Counted from the stretch's first letter, positions 6,072 through 19,469 are shown. The stretch is DNA of 64,000 bases from an uncultured Caryophanales bacterium (GCA_946409515.1 CAMJWS010000002.1:202506-266505), one strand, 5' to 3'. A program made the numbers and translations. The notes: generated by a model not told the origin, from the letters alone.

Positions 6072-8945
6072 CTAGAGAGTGATATCACCATCAGTACAAT
6101 GGATGGTTTTTAAGTTTGGACATTGTGATGAACTATACCAGTTAGATGATTTTTCAATCGCATTCCACATCGCTTTAGTGCCGTTATAGTTAATCGCGGT
6201 TAAGACATCATTATGTGAGAAGATAGAGGCCGCTTTTAAGCTCACTAATGTGGATGGTAAGCTTACGCTTGCTAATGATCCACAATAGTCAAAAGCGTTA
6301 CCATTAATCTTTGTTACACCTTCAGGGACCACGATGGCCTCTAATGCATCACAGTGATTGAAAGTCATTGATTGTATTTCAGTAATCTTATTACCTTTGA
6401 AGGTAATTGATTTAGCGGCCTTACAGCTGGAGAAAGCTGATTTACCAAGTGTTTCAACATTTGCGCCCACTACAAAGGATGTTATTTTTTGCGCATCAAT
6501 GAAAGCAAATTCACCAATACTTGTGACTGAATCAGGAATCACTAAGGCGCCTGCCATATCTGAATAATAGAAAGCATGGTCGCCAATGGTTTGAAGTCCT
6601 TCATTCATGATGACATTAGCGGAGCAATGATAGAATGATCTATTCGCAAGGTTAGTGACACCATTTAATGTAATCTTTTCTAACTCATTACAATCAGAGA
6701 ATTCATATCCTAAGAAAGTACCACCATCGACGGTTACATTCTTTAGTGATTTTGGGATGTAGTAATAAGTATAATGACTGGCATCGTATTGTTGATGAGC
6801 ACCGTAGGTGATGGTATTACCATATGTTGCCTTGGAGAAGAGCACACCAAATAAGGTATTGAATGATGGTTCTGTGGCATCTTTATCATTACCAACATAT
6901 GGAATTGTTAAATTGACTAAAGAGTTAGCACCTGCTAAAGCTTCTTCATTCATATATAAGACTTGATCAGTAATCTCAATTGTGGTCAATGCTGTGCCTT
7001 CAAAAGCTTTACTTGAAAGGATGCCACCTGTATCTTTGAAGGTCTTTAAGGTATTTGGAATATAGTATGTTTCACCACCAGATGTAACAGCGGAAGCACC
7101 AGTAAATTCAGTGCTACCAAATAATGTTCCAATATGACCATATAATGGAATAGCAAGATTGACTAAAGAAGAACAACCTAAGAAGAGGTCCCAACCAATA
7201 TTGATTAAATTACCTTCATTGTTATTCGCAGTAAATGAAACCATTAAATTCATGTTTGCAAAGGCATTATTACCGATTGATTTAATGCTATCTGGAAGAG
7301 TTAATGTCATAACATTATTAGCGCCATTAAAAGCATTAGCCGCGATAGCGATAACTGGTTTATTTAAGAGAGTTTCTTCCACTTCTAATTCACCGTTATA
7401 GTCTAATTCGACTAAACCAGTAACTGTCCAGCCATTCTCGCCTTCACTCATGTAGAAGCGGCTCTTTTCATATGTGGCAGTATAAGTGATATTACCATTT
7501 ACTGGAGAGATTTCCTTATCCCAACCTTTGAAATAGTAGGTATAGGTTTCATCTGTTGCTCTTGTTGGAGTAGCACCATTGTATTCAGGAGTTGTACCAG
7601 GATACATATCAGTATCTGTTTCTAACACTGTGCCATCATAGTTTTTCCATGTCACGGTATAGGATGCCTTATCAATTTGGATGAAGAATTCACCACTACT
7701 AGTGCGACCACCTGTAGTGAATTTGAAAGTTCCATCAGGAGAGATGAAAGTATTAAAACTTTCTCTTACAAAGTTTGATTTACTCACTAATTTATCATAA
7801 TAGAAAGAACGTACATGGTCTTCATAGTCAGCATCGGTGCTATTTTTTAATCCATTGAAAACGATTTCTATTGTAGTGGCAGAAGAACTCACACTATAGG
7901 ATGTAATTGCAGCATCTCTATAAGCCGGAATATCAAATGGAGTTAAACCAAGAGTCGTAAAGCCACTAGCGATTTGTTCACTTGGCCATTGAGCGTATGT
8001 AGAAGGTAATAAAGTACCGAGATTTACTCTATATTCATAGCAGTTCCAATCATCCATTGGTCCTACGACATAGTTAGTCATCTCATCTGAATAAAATCTA
8101 CCTGTTTTAGTAGCAGGTGTCGTTGATCCATTAGCGTAGACATCAACATTTTGCAGAATAGTTGAATTGCCTTGTCCTTGATATTTGATATTTGCGTCTT
8201 CCTTAACAAAAACATAAACTTTAGCCACTACAGCTTTTCCTTGTAAGGAAGCAGGTATGCTATACCAATAATCATCATTAACTGTTCCAAAAGGAATGGC
8301 TGTACCGCCAATTTCATATTCAACTAGCAAGAAGACTAACGAATTATCATCATTTTTGAAACTATATGTGAAATCGTTGGCTCTGAATTTAAGTCGATCA
8401 TCAACGTGGAGATTAGGAAGTGTGATATTCATTTGATAATCACGACCATTTTTTGCACCACAATGTGAACAGACATACTCTAATGTATCTGGATTCTTAA
8501 CGTAGTTATGGTATTCATCAGAGGCAGGAATTGTTTTATGTGTTCTAGATATTTCTTGATGACAAGATGTGCAGTAGATAACTTCATCATAGCTACCGGC
8601 TTGTTGACATGTTGCGGCAACAACATTTTCTTGTACGGCAGTTCCTGGAGTATGTGTGTGAGTACTAGAACTACTACTAGAAGAACTACTAGATGGTTTA
8701 CTGCTAGAACTACTAGAAGATGGTTTGCTGCTTGTATTTGAAGTACTGCTAGAAGATGGTTGACTACTTGGGTTAGTACTTGTGTTTGATGTTGATTGTT
8801 TAGAACCTCCGCCACTAGTGGATGCTATTGATGGAGTAGCACTACTATTGGATGGTCTTGGTTCTACAGTTGTTTGAGTGCCACAAGCACAAACAGAAAG
8901 TAAAACCGCTATAGCAACTGCAAATAATGATTTTCTTTTTTGCAT
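6072..8945 (-). CDS. BspA-like leucine-rich-repeat surface lipoprotein
   Basis: This 957-residue protein begins with a lipoprotein signal (MQKRKSLFAVAIAVLLS, Cys at about 19/21), followed by a Ser/Thr/Pro linker of about 75 residues containing long serine runs. A histidine- and cysteine-containing module follows, with two CxxC pairs (CTSCH, CSHCG), suggesting a small metal-binding domain. The middle carries an InlB/Listeria-Bacteroides-type repeat (VTWKNYDGTVLETDT...YYFKGWDKEI). The C-terminal half consists of LRR_5 (BspA-type) repeats (IPDSVTSIGEFAFIDAQKI, VPEGVTKINGNAFDYCGSL). Such proteins are known in host-associated bacteria as surface adhesins. AAAGGAG lies 9 nt before the ATG. Ligand unknown. 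Confidence 0.85.
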   Translation of the reverse strand: MQKRKSLFAVAIAVLLSVCACGTQTTVEPRPSNSSATPSIASTSGGGSKQSTSNTSTNPSSQPSSSSTSNTSSKPSSSSSSSKPSSSSSSSSSSTHTHTPGTAVQENVVAATCQQAGSYDEVIYCTSCHQEISRTHKTIPASDEYHNYVKNPDTLEYVCSHCGAKNGRDYQMNITLPNLHVDDRLKFRANDFTYSFKNDDNSLVFLLVEYEIGGTAIPFGTVNDDYWYSIPASLQGKAVVAKVYVFVKEDANIKYQGQGNSTILQNVDVYANGSTTPATKTGRFYSDEMTNYVVGPMDDWNCYEYRVNLGTLLPSTYAQWPSEQIASGFTTLGLTPFDIPAYRDAAITSYSVSSSATTIEIVFNGLKNSTDADYEDHVRSFYYDKLVSKSNFVRESFNTFISPDGTFKFTTGGRTSSGEFFIQIDKASYTVTWKNYDGTVLETDTDMYPGTTPEYNGATPTRATDETYTYYFKGWDKEISPVNGNITYTATYEKSRFYMSEGENGWTVTGLVELDYNGELEVEETLLNKPVIAIAANAFNGANNVMTLTLPDSIKSIGNNAFANMNLMVSFTANNNEGNLINIGWDLFLGCSSLVNLAIPLYGHIGTLFGSTEFTGASAVTSGGETYYIPNTLKTFKDTGGILSSKAFEGTALTTIEITDQVLYMNEEALAGANSLVNLTIPYVGNDKDATEPSFNTLFGVLFSKATYGNTITYGAHQQYDASHYTYYYIPKSLKNVTVDGGTFLGYEFSDCNELEKITLNGVTNLANRSFYHCSANVIMNEGLQTIGDHAFYYSDMAGALVIPDSVTSIGEFAFIDAQKITSFVVGANVETLGKSAFSSCKAAKSITFKGNKITEIQSMTFNHCDALEAIVVPEGVTKINGNAFDYCGSLASVSLPSTLVSLKAASIFSHNDVLTAINYNGTKAMWNAIEKSSNWYSSSQCPNLKTIHCTDGDITL

Positions 8946-9023
8946 TGTGATAATCTCCTTTTATTTCCATTTTTTAATATAAAACTTAATTATTTATTTT
9001 TTAATAAATTGGGAACACGTTAA

Positions 9024-9192
9024 GACAAATATTTGAAATATAAGTACATTTTTATGCAAAAAGAGTTAAATAGAACTAACGAATTTGATTATTAGACACG
9101 AATTATCACAAGTTTACAAAACTAAAAATGTGTTTCTCTTTTATGTGCTTAAACAACGTTTATCGTTGCATTAATGGACAAATATTTGAAAT
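9024..9192. promoter_or_regulatory. 16-bp direct repeats in the lipoprotein/AraC divergent region
   Basis: GACAAATATTTGAAAT occurs exactly at 9024-9039 and again at 9177-9192, 153 nt apart, each containing the palindrome AAATATTT. The second copy lies 10 nt before the AraC-type start; the first lies about 80 nt upstream of the surface lipoprotein start. Between them is an inverted repeat CAACG (9154-9158) / CGTTG (9164-9168). Direct repeats are typical for AraC-family operators, so these are candidate sites for the adjacent regulator. No other feature is seen in this 255-nt gap. Confidence 0.5.
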
Positions 9193-9201
9193 GATATTTA
9201 T

Positions 9202-10071
9202 ATGAGTGTCAGAACAGCGCACGCGAAAGATGTTAACGAATTAGGGAAATATGATTTCATATATTCCTTAAGTTACTTCTCTATCGCTGAAAACGTTATA
9301 GAAAATAAAACTCTGGTATTAAAGGAATTTAAGCATACCCACGAGGAATATGAATTCCTTATTCCTTTAACCACGATTCCTTTACTTTATTACCATAAGG
9401 CCAATTATATTGGGGAAGTGGGTTTTATCTATCCTGTTAATCCATATGTGGAACATGGTTTAGAAGTAGATTTACATTCTAGAGTTATTTCTATTACTAT
9501 CTCACAAGCATATGTTGAGAAGATTAAAGAACAACTTGGTTATACTGGTCACTTCTTTTATACAAGATTCATGTATAAGAGTGCTTTCTTAGATGTCATT
9601 AAAGCTTATGAAGAAGAATATGTAAGAAACCCTAATTCTAAGAGACTTGATGAATTAGCTATGGAGATCACCACTACTTTGGTGAAGCTTGGTTTAGAAA
9701 GCGGCGAAGATAATAGAAGACCTGAAAAGAGATACGCTAAACATATGAAACAGATTCTTCTTTACATTGAAGAAAACTATAAAAATCCAGAACTAAATAT
9801 CGCTAAGATTGCGGAATATTCTGGCTATTCATTAGCGTACTTTACTAAAGCCTTTAAAAAATATATGCATGATACACCAATCATGCACCTTAATAAACGA
9901 AGAATAAGTGATGCGAAAGCATTATTGAAAGATAAGAATCTCCAATTAATGGATATCGCCACTGCTGTGGGCTATAAGAATTTATCAACATTCACTGAAG
10001 CATTTAAAAGATGTATGGGATTACTCCCAAGTGAATATCGTAATAAATACATTCAAGATAAGAAAAACTAG
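9202..10071 (+). CDS. AraC-family transcriptional regulator
   Basis: The product has 289 residues. The C-terminal 100 residues form a double helix-turn-helix AraC domain (LNIAKIAEYSGYSLAYFTKAFKK...LMDIATAVGYKNLSTFTEAFKR...LLPSEYR). The N-terminal 150 residues look like a cupin-type sensor domain (HTHEEYEFLIPL). It probably responds to a sugar or surface cue and is divergent from the BspA-like lipoprotein, its most likely target. No Shine-Dalgarno is visible before the ATG, and an upstream in-frame start is excluded by a TGA, so a leaderless mRNA is possible. Its stop codon lies inside the terminator stem. Confidence 0.85.
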   Translation: MSVRTAHAKDVNELGKYDFIYSLSYFSIAENVIENKTLVLKEFKHTHEEYEFLIPLTTIPLLYYHKANYIGEVGFIYPVNPYVEHGLEVDLHSRVISITISQAYVEKIKEQLGYTGHFFYTRFMYKSAFLDVIKAYEEEYVRNPNSKRLDELAMEITTTLVKLGLESGEDNRRPEKRYAKHMKQILLYIEENYKNPELNIAKIAEYSGYSLAYFTKAFKKYMHDTPIMHLNKRRISDAKALLKDKNLQLMDIATAVGYKNLSTFTEAFKRCMGLLPSEYRNKYIQDKKN

Positions 10072-10091
10072 TTATTTGACTAGTTCTTTTT
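10066..10091. terminator. bidirectional terminator containing the AraC-gene stop
   Basis: AACTAGT (10066-10072) pairs with ACTAGTT (10079-10085), followed by CTTTTTATT. The TAG of the regulator (10069-10071) is inside the left arm. On the minus strand the hairpin is followed by TTTTTC, so it can also end the lipoprotein gene whose stop is at 10093. Confidence 0.75.
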
Positions 10092-10092
10092 A

Positions 10093-10608
10093 TTAGTCAT
10101 ATAAGACTTCATAATCTGGTAAGGCTTTCCATTCATCTGATGCTTGAACGGTATCAATGATTAGATAGACAAGTTCTACGAACTTCTTACCTTTACTTGA
10201 TAAGGTTTTTTCATCTGCCCCTACACCGATTGGGAAGTCTTTGACTTCGATTATCTTATCATCGATGGCTAGGTAATAATCAATGTTAGGATTACTTGCA
10301 ATGTGATGTTTTGTGGCAAATGGATCAAAATTTCTCGCGTAGGAATAAGGATTCATTTTTTTAACTTTGTTATATATTTCTTCTAGATTTGGTAATTGGT
10401 AGGTTGTGATATATTCTTCAGGCTTTCTTTCTCTGACTTTATTAGTTTTAACTACTTTGCCAGTCTTACTATCATAAGAAGAATCAAGTTGAACACCCCA
10501 GTTTAATCTAAAAGAAAACTCTTCGTATGGAGTGTCATATGGTTTAGCTGAATCGCAACTAGTTAACGCGATAGCAATTAATGGTAAGAATAATAAAGAC
10601 TTTTTCAT
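10093..10608 (-). CDS. small hypothetical lipoprotein
   Basis: This 171-residue protein has a lipoprotein signal (MKKSLLFLPLIAIALTSC, Cys18) and a mixed alpha/beta remainder without a motif I recognise. GAGGG lies 8 nt before the ATG. It sits tail-to-tail with the AraC-type gene and is transcribed in the same direction as the LysR regulator just upstream (46-nt gap), so the two may form a unit. Function unknown; exported to the outer face of the membrane by inference. Confidence 0.7.
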   Translation of the reverse strand: MKKSLLFLPLIAIALTSCDSAKPYDTPYEEFSFRLNWGVQLDSSYDSKTGKVVKTNKVRERKPEEYITTYQLPNLEEIYNKVKKMNPYSYARNFDPFATKHHIASNPNIDYYLAIDDKIIEVKDFPIGVGADEKTLSSKGKKFVELVYLIIDTVQASDEWKALPDYEVLYD

Positions 10609-10654
10609 AGATATTGGCCCTCACTAATTTAGACGAATTAGTAAGAGAAAACTG

Positions 10655-11539
10655 CTAATCGTTTTCTGTAGCCGCTTTAATGTGGTCAATAAAAGCTTCA
10701 TCTAATAAGGATAAAGGTTTGTTCTTAAGCCAGACGAAGAGATATTCGACATATCTTTCTGGGTTAACAATCTCTTTAGCCACGAGTTGTTCGTTTAAGA
10801 TATATGAGGTTTTTGGGAATAAAGAAATACCAATATTACGTCCCGCGAGAGCGGCAACATCTAAGTAGTTATCCATACGGCAAACAATATGCGGCTCAGC
10901 GTGTATTTCTTTAAACCACTTTGTAATCATTCTATTCATTGATTCTCTAGATGGGATAATTAATGGTTTATCTTTTAACATTGATAAATCAATTGTGTTT
11001 CCAGGAAGGGCGGCTAATGGGTTATCTTTGCTCATAAAAGCAGTCATCTTTTCTTGTCCTACTTTAAAGCTGTTTAATAATGTGTTATCACATGGAGAAG
11101 TAATGACCGCCATATCGATAAGACCACTTCTAAGTTTAGCGATTAATTCATCACTATTACCATCCACGACTGAGAACTCCACATTCTTATAGTTATCGAG
11201 GAATGTTTCAATCCATTCCGCAGCAATAATAGGAGCGGAACCTTCCACTAAACCGATAGCGATTTTACCACGCATACCCTTATTCATTGCTCTTATTTCT
11301 TCACTAGTTTTATTAACTAAAGATAAGATCTCTTTAGCGTGTCTATATAATAGTTTTCCAGATTCTGTTAATTGAAGGTGTCTTTTACCTCTAATAAATA
11401 ATGTTGTATCAAGTTCTTCTTCTAAGGCTTTCATTTGACTGCTTAAAGGAGGTTGACTCATACACAATTTTTCAGCGGCTTTAGTGATGTTTAGTTCTTC
11501 GGCGATAACGACGAAATAAGATAAAGTACGGACATCCAT
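10655..11539 (-). CDS. LysR-family transcriptional regulator
   Basis: The product has 294 residues. The N-terminal winged helix-turn-helix is classical LysR (MDVRTLSYFVVIAEELNITKAAEKLCMSQPPLSSQMKALEEEL), followed by a substrate-binding domain (KIAIGLVEGSAPIIAAEW...). The start at 11539 is chosen over one 26 codons upstream because AGGGG lies before it and because the longer form would add a non-conserved N-terminus. It is divergent from the purine operon. An inverted repeat of LysR type sits just upstream of its start. Effector unknown. Confidence 0.88.
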   Translation of the reverse strand: MDVRTLSYFVVIAEELNITKAAEKLCMSQPPLSSQMKALEEELDTTLFIRGKRHLQLTESGKLLYRHAKEILSLVNKTSEEIRAMNKGMRGKIAIGLVEGSAPIIAAEWIETFLDNYKNVEFSVVDGNSDELIAKLRSGLIDMAVITSPCDNTLLNSFKVGQEKMTAFMSKDNPLAALPGNTIDLSMLKDKPLIIPSRESMNRMITKWFKEIHAEPHIVCRMDNYLDVAALAGRNIGISLFPKTSYILNEQLVAKEIVNPERYVEYLFVWLKNKPLSLLDEAFIDHIKAATEND

Positions 11540-11554
11540 AACAATATTTCCCCT

Positions 11555-11613
11555 ATCATACATAAAACGTATGATTACTCTAATATTATACGTATTGGTT
11601 TTTAAATAAACAA
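11555..11613 (-). promoter_or_regulatory. LysR-gene promoter and LTTR-type operator
   Basis: The minus strand carries -35 TTGTTT (11613-11608), a 17-nt spacer and a perfect -10 TATAAT (11590-11585). Downstream is an inverted repeat ATCATAC (11555-11561) / GTATGAT (11569-11575), which contains the T-N11-A pattern of LysR-type binding sites. Placed between the expected transcription start and the ATG, it would suit negative autoregulation. Confidence 0.6.
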
Positions 11614-11719
11614 ACAATTAAAATTGCGGTGTTAGTTGAATGTATCGGTTATACCGAAAGCGATTAAGCAATTGGATGTTTAATTGTTTCTGAAACATTC
11701 AAAAGGAAAAGAAATACAT

Positions 11720-12994
11720 ATGAAAAATAGCGCAATTGTGGGCATTAACTGGGGCGATGAAGGTAAGGGTCGTATTGTCGACTTATTATGTGGCTCCTAT
11801 GATTTTGTGGTTCGTTATCAAGGTGGCGGTAATGCTGGTCATACAGTTGTTATCGAGCAAGGTAAGTTTGCTTTACACCTCATTCCTTCTGGTATTTTCC
11901 ATAAGGGTGTAATCAATATCTTAGGTAACGGTGTCGCTGTTGATCCAGAAAGCTTATATGAAGAAATTGAGATGTTACGAAATAGAGGCATTGATGTTGG
12001 TCCGCATAATCTAAAGATTAGTGATCGAGCTTCTATTCTTTTTCCATGGCATAAAATGCTTGATGCCTTAGAAGAAGAAAGACTTAAAGATAAAAAATAT
12101 GGTTCCACCAAACAAGGTATTGCTCCTTTCTATAGTGATAAATATCAAAAGAAGACTGTTTTATTAGGAGAACTTCTTTATAACAAGAATTTAAAAGAAC
12201 ATGTTAAAGATATCCTTGAATGGAAGAACTTAACATTAAGCGGTGTTTATAAAGTGGAGCCTCTTACTTTTGAATTTATATCTAAATGGATTGAAGAATA
12301 TAAAGAGAAATTAGCTCCTTATATCTGTGATACCGGTAAACTTCTTAAACAAGCTGAAAAAGAAGGTAAGAGTGTTTTATTTGAAGCACAACTTGGTTCA
12401 TTACGTGACTTAGATTATGGTATCTATCCATACACTACTTCCTCTAATACCTTAGCCTCATATATTCCTTTAGGTTCTGGTTTAGCAAGTGTCAAGATTG
12501 ATGAAATCATCGGTATTGTTAAAGCCTATAGCACTTGTGTTGGTGAAGGACCGTTTGTTAGTGAATGGTTTGGTCCTGATGCTGAAAAACTTAGAGAAGT
12601 TGGTATGGAATATGGTGCGAAGACTGGTCGACCAAGAAGAGTGGGCCCTATTGATATTGTCGCTACGCGTTATGGTGTGGAAGTACAAAACGCTACTTGT
12701 ATCGCTTTAACTAAGTTAGATTGCTTGTCCTATATGGATAAGATTCCTGTTTGTGTTAGATATGAACTTAATGGTAAAGAGATTGATGATTTCCCATTCC
12801 CATCACTACTAGATGAATGTAAACCAGTGATTGATTATCTTCCTGGTTGGAAAGTTGACGTTTCTAATGTTAGAAAATGGGAAGACTTACCAATAGAAGC
12901 AAGAAGATATATTGAATATATTGAAAAAGCCATAGGCTGTCCGATTAAATATATCTCAGTTGGGCAAGAAAGAAATGCCTATATTAAGAGGTAA
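11720..12994 (+). CDS. purA: adenylosuccinate synthetase
   Basis: PurA converts IMP and aspartate to adenylosuccinate using GTP, the first committed step to AMP. The 424-residue protein shows the P-loop-like GDEGKGRIVDLL, the QGGGNAGHTVV segment, and later family marks (KTGRPRRVGPIDIVA, LTKLDCL). The ATG at 11720 is chosen over one 12 codons upstream because AAAGGAAAAG precedes it and the family N-terminus begins there. It heads a probable operon purA-purB-guaA-pyrG and an orphan membrane gene. The 180-nt region to the divergent LysR gene contains the palindrome CGGTTATACCG (11646-11656), but I could not define a promoter or a riboswitch for purA. Confidence 0.96.
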   Translation: MKNSAIVGINWGDEGKGRIVDLLCGSYDFVVRYQGGGNAGHTVVIEQGKFALHLIPSGIFHKGVINILGNGVAVDPESLYEEIEMLRNRGIDVGPHNLKISDRASILFPWHKMLDALEEERLKDKKYGSTKQGIAPFYSDKYQKKTVLLGELLYNKNLKEHVKDILEWKNLTLSGVYKVEPLTFEFISKWIEEYKEKLAPYICDTGKLLKQAEKEGKSVLFEAQLGSLRDLDYGIYPYTTSSNTLASYIPLGSGLASVKIDEIIGIVKAYSTCVGEGPFVSEWFGPDAEKLREVGMEYGAKTGRPRRVGPIDIVATRYGVEVQNATCIALTKLDCLSYMDKIPVCVRYELNGKEIDDFPFPSLLDECKPVIDYLPGWKVDVSNVRKWEDLPIEARRYIEYIEKAIGCPIKYISVGQERNAYIKR

Positions 12995-12998
12995 TATT

Positions 12999-14435
12999 AT
13001 GCAAAATTACGATAAATATGTTTCACCATTTTCTGAAAGATATGCCTCAAAAGAGATGCAATACCTTTTCTCATACAATAAGAAGTTCTCCACTTGGAGG
13101 AAGCTTTGGCTCGCTTTAGCGGAATCTGAAAAAGAATTAGGTTTATCACAAATCACTGATGAGATGATTAAAGAGATGAAAGAACATATATACGATATTA
13201 ACTATGATGTCGCAAATGATTATGAACTTAAGTTCCGTCATGATGTGATGGCTCATATCCATGCTTATGGGGAAGAGTGCCCTACTGCGAAAGGCATTAT
13301 CCATTTAGGCTCCACTAGTTGTTATGTTGGTGATAACACTGACATTATCGTTATGAAAGAAGCTTTAGAACTTGTTAAGAAGAAACTAGTTAACGTGATT
13401 GATATCTTGGCTAAGTTCGCGAATGAATATAAAGACTTACCATGTTTAGGGTATACACACTTTCAAGCTGCTCAACCAACCACTGTTGGTAAAAGAGCCA
13501 CGTTGTGGTTACAAGACTTCTTAAGTGACTATGACGATTTAGAATATGTCTTAGCATCTCTTAAGTTATTAGGTAGTAAGGGCACTACTGGTACACAAGC
13601 ATCTTTTGTTGAATTATTTAACGATAAAGATGCTCCTAGTAAGTTAGATAACCTTATCGCTAAGAAGATGGGCTTTGATGGTGTTTATCCTGTTTCTGGA
13701 CAAACATATTCTAGAAAAGTTGATTGCAGAGTTTATAACATCTTGACAGGCATAGCCACTAGTGCGACTAAGATGACTAATGATATTCGTTTATTGCAAC
13801 ACGAAAAAGAAATAGAAGAACCATTTGAATCTAACCAAGTTGGTAGTTCAGCGATGCCTTATAAGCGTAATCCAATGAGAAGTGAAAGAATTGCATCCTT
13901 AGCAAGATATGTCATTTCTAACTCTATGAATCCATATATGACAGCCTCTAGTCAATGGCTAGAAAGAACATTAGATGATTCAGCAAATAGAAGAATCACG
14001 ATTGCGGAAGGTTTCTTAGCCATTGATGGTGTCTTAGATTTGTGTATTAACGTCACTAATGGCTTAATCGTTAACGAAAAGGTCATCGAAAAGAACTTAA
14101 AAGAAGAATTACCTTTTATGATTACAGAAAATATCCTTATGGATAAAGTCAAAGAAGGTAAGGATAGACAAGAACTTCATGAAGAGATTAGAAGATTATC
14201 TATTCAAGCGGGTAATCGCGTGAAAAAAGAAGGTTTACCAAATGACTTATTTGATAGACTTTGTGCTTCAGAAAAACTTCATATTTCCAAAGAAGAAAAA
14301 GAAGCATATTTTGATGCCCATAAATATACAGGCAGAGCTAGTGAACAAGTCACCGACTTCTTAACTAATGATGTGAATCCTGTTCTTAAAAAGAACAAAG
14401 ACTTACTTGGTATTAAAGTAACCATCAATAAATAG
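12999..14435 (+). CDS. purB: adenylosuccinate lyase
   Basis: PurB releases fumarate from adenylosuccinate and from SAICAR. The 478-residue product belongs to the fumarase/aspartase superfamily, with the signature loop [16 protein letters not shown]. The start at 12999 follows GAGG and lies 4 nt after the purA stop; an upstream in-frame start inside purA is less likely because it would extend the protein beyond the family N-terminus. Together with purA it completes IMP to AMP. Confidence 0.96.
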   Translation: MQNYDKYVSPFSERYASKEMQYLFSYNKKFSTWRKLWLALAESEKELGLSQITDEMIKEMKEHIYDINYDVANDYELKFRHDVMAHIHAYGEECPTAKGIIHLGSTSCYVGDNTDIIVMKEALELVKKKLVNVIDILAKFANEYKDLPCLGYTHFQAAQPTTVGKRATLWLQDFLSDYDDLEYVLASLKLLGSKGTTGTQASFVELFNDKDAPSKLDNLIAKKMGFDGVYPVSGQTYSRKVDCRVYNILTGIATSATKMTNDIRLLQHEKEIEEPFESNQVGSSAMPYKRNPMRSERIASLARYVISNSMNPYMTASSQWLERTLDDSANRRITIAEGFLAIDGVLDLCINVTNGLIVNEKVIEKNLKEELPFMITENILMDKVKEGKDRQELHEEIRRLSIQAGNRVKKEGLPNDLFDRLCASEKLHISKEEKEAYFDAHKYTGRASEQVTDFLTNDVNPVLKKNKDLLGIKVTINK

Positions 14436-14443
14436 GAGTTAAT

Positions 14444-18233
<3,790 letters not shown>

Positions 18234-18242
<9 letters not shown>

Positions 18243-18261
18243 TTAATCTATTCTGCTTTTT
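18234..18261. terminator. bidirectional terminator spanning both convergent stop codons
   Basis: GCGGAGTAG (18234-18242) pairs with CTATTCTGC (18248-18256) with two G-T pairs and a TTAAT loop, T-run on the plus side and an A-run on the left. It contains the TAG of the YoaK-type gene (18240-18242) and the last codons and TAA of the aminotransferase (18243-18245 and beyond). Confidence 0.85.
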
Positions 18262-19469
18262 ATTAACTTTGGAAGTCTACTTGCTTCACTTTTATTTATA
18301 GCGCACAAGGCAATACGAAGCGCACTATGGGTGCAGATGGCATACACTCCATCTTTATGTAGTTCATTCATTAATCTTTCAGGATCTTTACTAGGAACAC
18401 AGATGAAGAAGCCTTTTTCATAAGGTAATGTTTCTAACCCCACTTCTTTAGCGGCTTCTAAGAACGCGATACTTCTTGCTTCTAGCATTGCGCAGACTGT
18501 TTTGATTTCTTCTTCATATGAAGAGATATATTCTTCATTAAGCACTAGTTTTTCAATAATACTCATTCCTAGGGTAGAGGCACTTGACCACTTCGCTCGG
18601 CATGAAAAGCTACTAACTCTTTTAAAATCTTTGATTTCTTCTTCATCTTTAGATAAAGCGCATAACGCCCCGATTCTAAGACCATATAATCCAAATGATT
18701 TGGAACCAGAGAAGACAAATAACGCTAATGCGTTGTTTGGGATATCTTTAAACCTAGCGTATCTCTTCTTAATGATATTTGGATCAACGTTATAAAAATC
18801 AAAGTAAGCAACATCCATTAAATAGATGAAGTTAGTATTAGGATTATTTCTTGCGATATTAATGAGTTTATCATAATCCTTTTCCTTCATGCAGAAACCT
18901 GTTGGGTTTTCACATGGGTCATTGATTAAGATTAGTATCTTATTCTGGGTATGTTTGAGATTAGTGACTTTATGATTTAAGTCATCAATATCAAAATTAC
19001 CATCTTTGTCAAAGAGGGAATAAGTCGCACTGTTGAAGCCCATTTCCACTCCATATGAGAGATAGTTCTCCCACATATGGTTTGGTAATAAGACTGTTTC
19101 GCCTTTATCAACATAGTTAGTAAAAGTTAAGTTAAGCGCGCCACTACCACCTGGGGTGGCTAAACAATCTATAAAAACTTTTTCCTTAACTTCTTCTAAG
19201 TATTTGCCAAAGATTGATAAAAGCACTGCTTCAGCATATTTAGGAGTACCTGTGGAATTAACATAGGCAAACTTCTCATTAACGTTTAAGTCTTTGATAA
19301 CAGATTCAACACTTTTGAACTCATACAAAGAACCATCCTCATTCTTGAGCATGCCTGTTGTAGCGTTAATAACACTACTATCAAGCTTCTTGGCTTTGAC
19401 AGCTTCTGAGGCTAAAGCAAGAATATTATTCTTAAGTTCTTTATGTTCTGCGCTTTTATTGATAAACAT
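18243..19469 (-). CDS. class I/II PLP-dependent aminotransferase
   Basis: The 408-residue product is a fold-type I aminotransferase, of the aromatic amino acid/aspartate type by overall pattern. NDPCENPTGF is the family NPTG motif that contacts substrate and PLP; the Schiff-base lysine is in FSGSKSFGLYGLRIG, and the C-terminal arginine that binds the carboxylate is in HSALRIALCA. Substrate cannot be assigned. There is no Shine-Dalgarno, and a -10 box lies 6 nt before the ATG, so the transcript is probably leaderless. It is downstream of the HNH strip but has its own promoter. Confidence 0.85.
   Translation of the reverse strand: MFINKSAEHKELKNNILALASEAVKAKKLDSSVINATTGMLKNEDGSLYEFKSVESVIKDLNVNEKFAYVNSTGTPKYAEAVLLSIFGKYLEEVKEKVFIDCLATPGGSGALNLTFTNYVDKGETVLLPNHMWENYLSYGVEMGFNSATYSLFDKDGNFDIDDLNHKVTNLKHTQNKILILINDPCENPTGFCMKEKDYDKLINIARNNPNTNFIYLMDVAYFDFYNVDPNIIKKRYARFKDIPNNALALFVFSGSKSFGLYGLRIGALCALSKDEEEIKDFKRVSSFSCRAKWSSASTLGMSIIEKLVLNEEYISSYEEEIKTVCAMLEARSIAFLEAAKEVGLETLPYEKGFFICVPSKDPERLMNELHKDGVYAICTHSALRIALCAINKSEASRLPKLIKSRID

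Noticed and set aside
6072..7400. Regular repeats in the BspA-like gene as a possible CRISPR or tandem DNA repeat
   Set aside because: The periodicity is at protein level (leucine-rich repeats) and the DNA copies differ strongly.
8480..8815. Open frames over the Ser-rich linker of the BspA-like gene in other frames
   Set aside because: Low-complexity codon repeats keep all frames open; composition (VLLVVL, TTRRTT) is not protein-like.
11618..11719. Purine riboswitch before purA
   Set aside because: The conserved purine-aptamer core sequences are not present; only short unrelated hairpins are seen.
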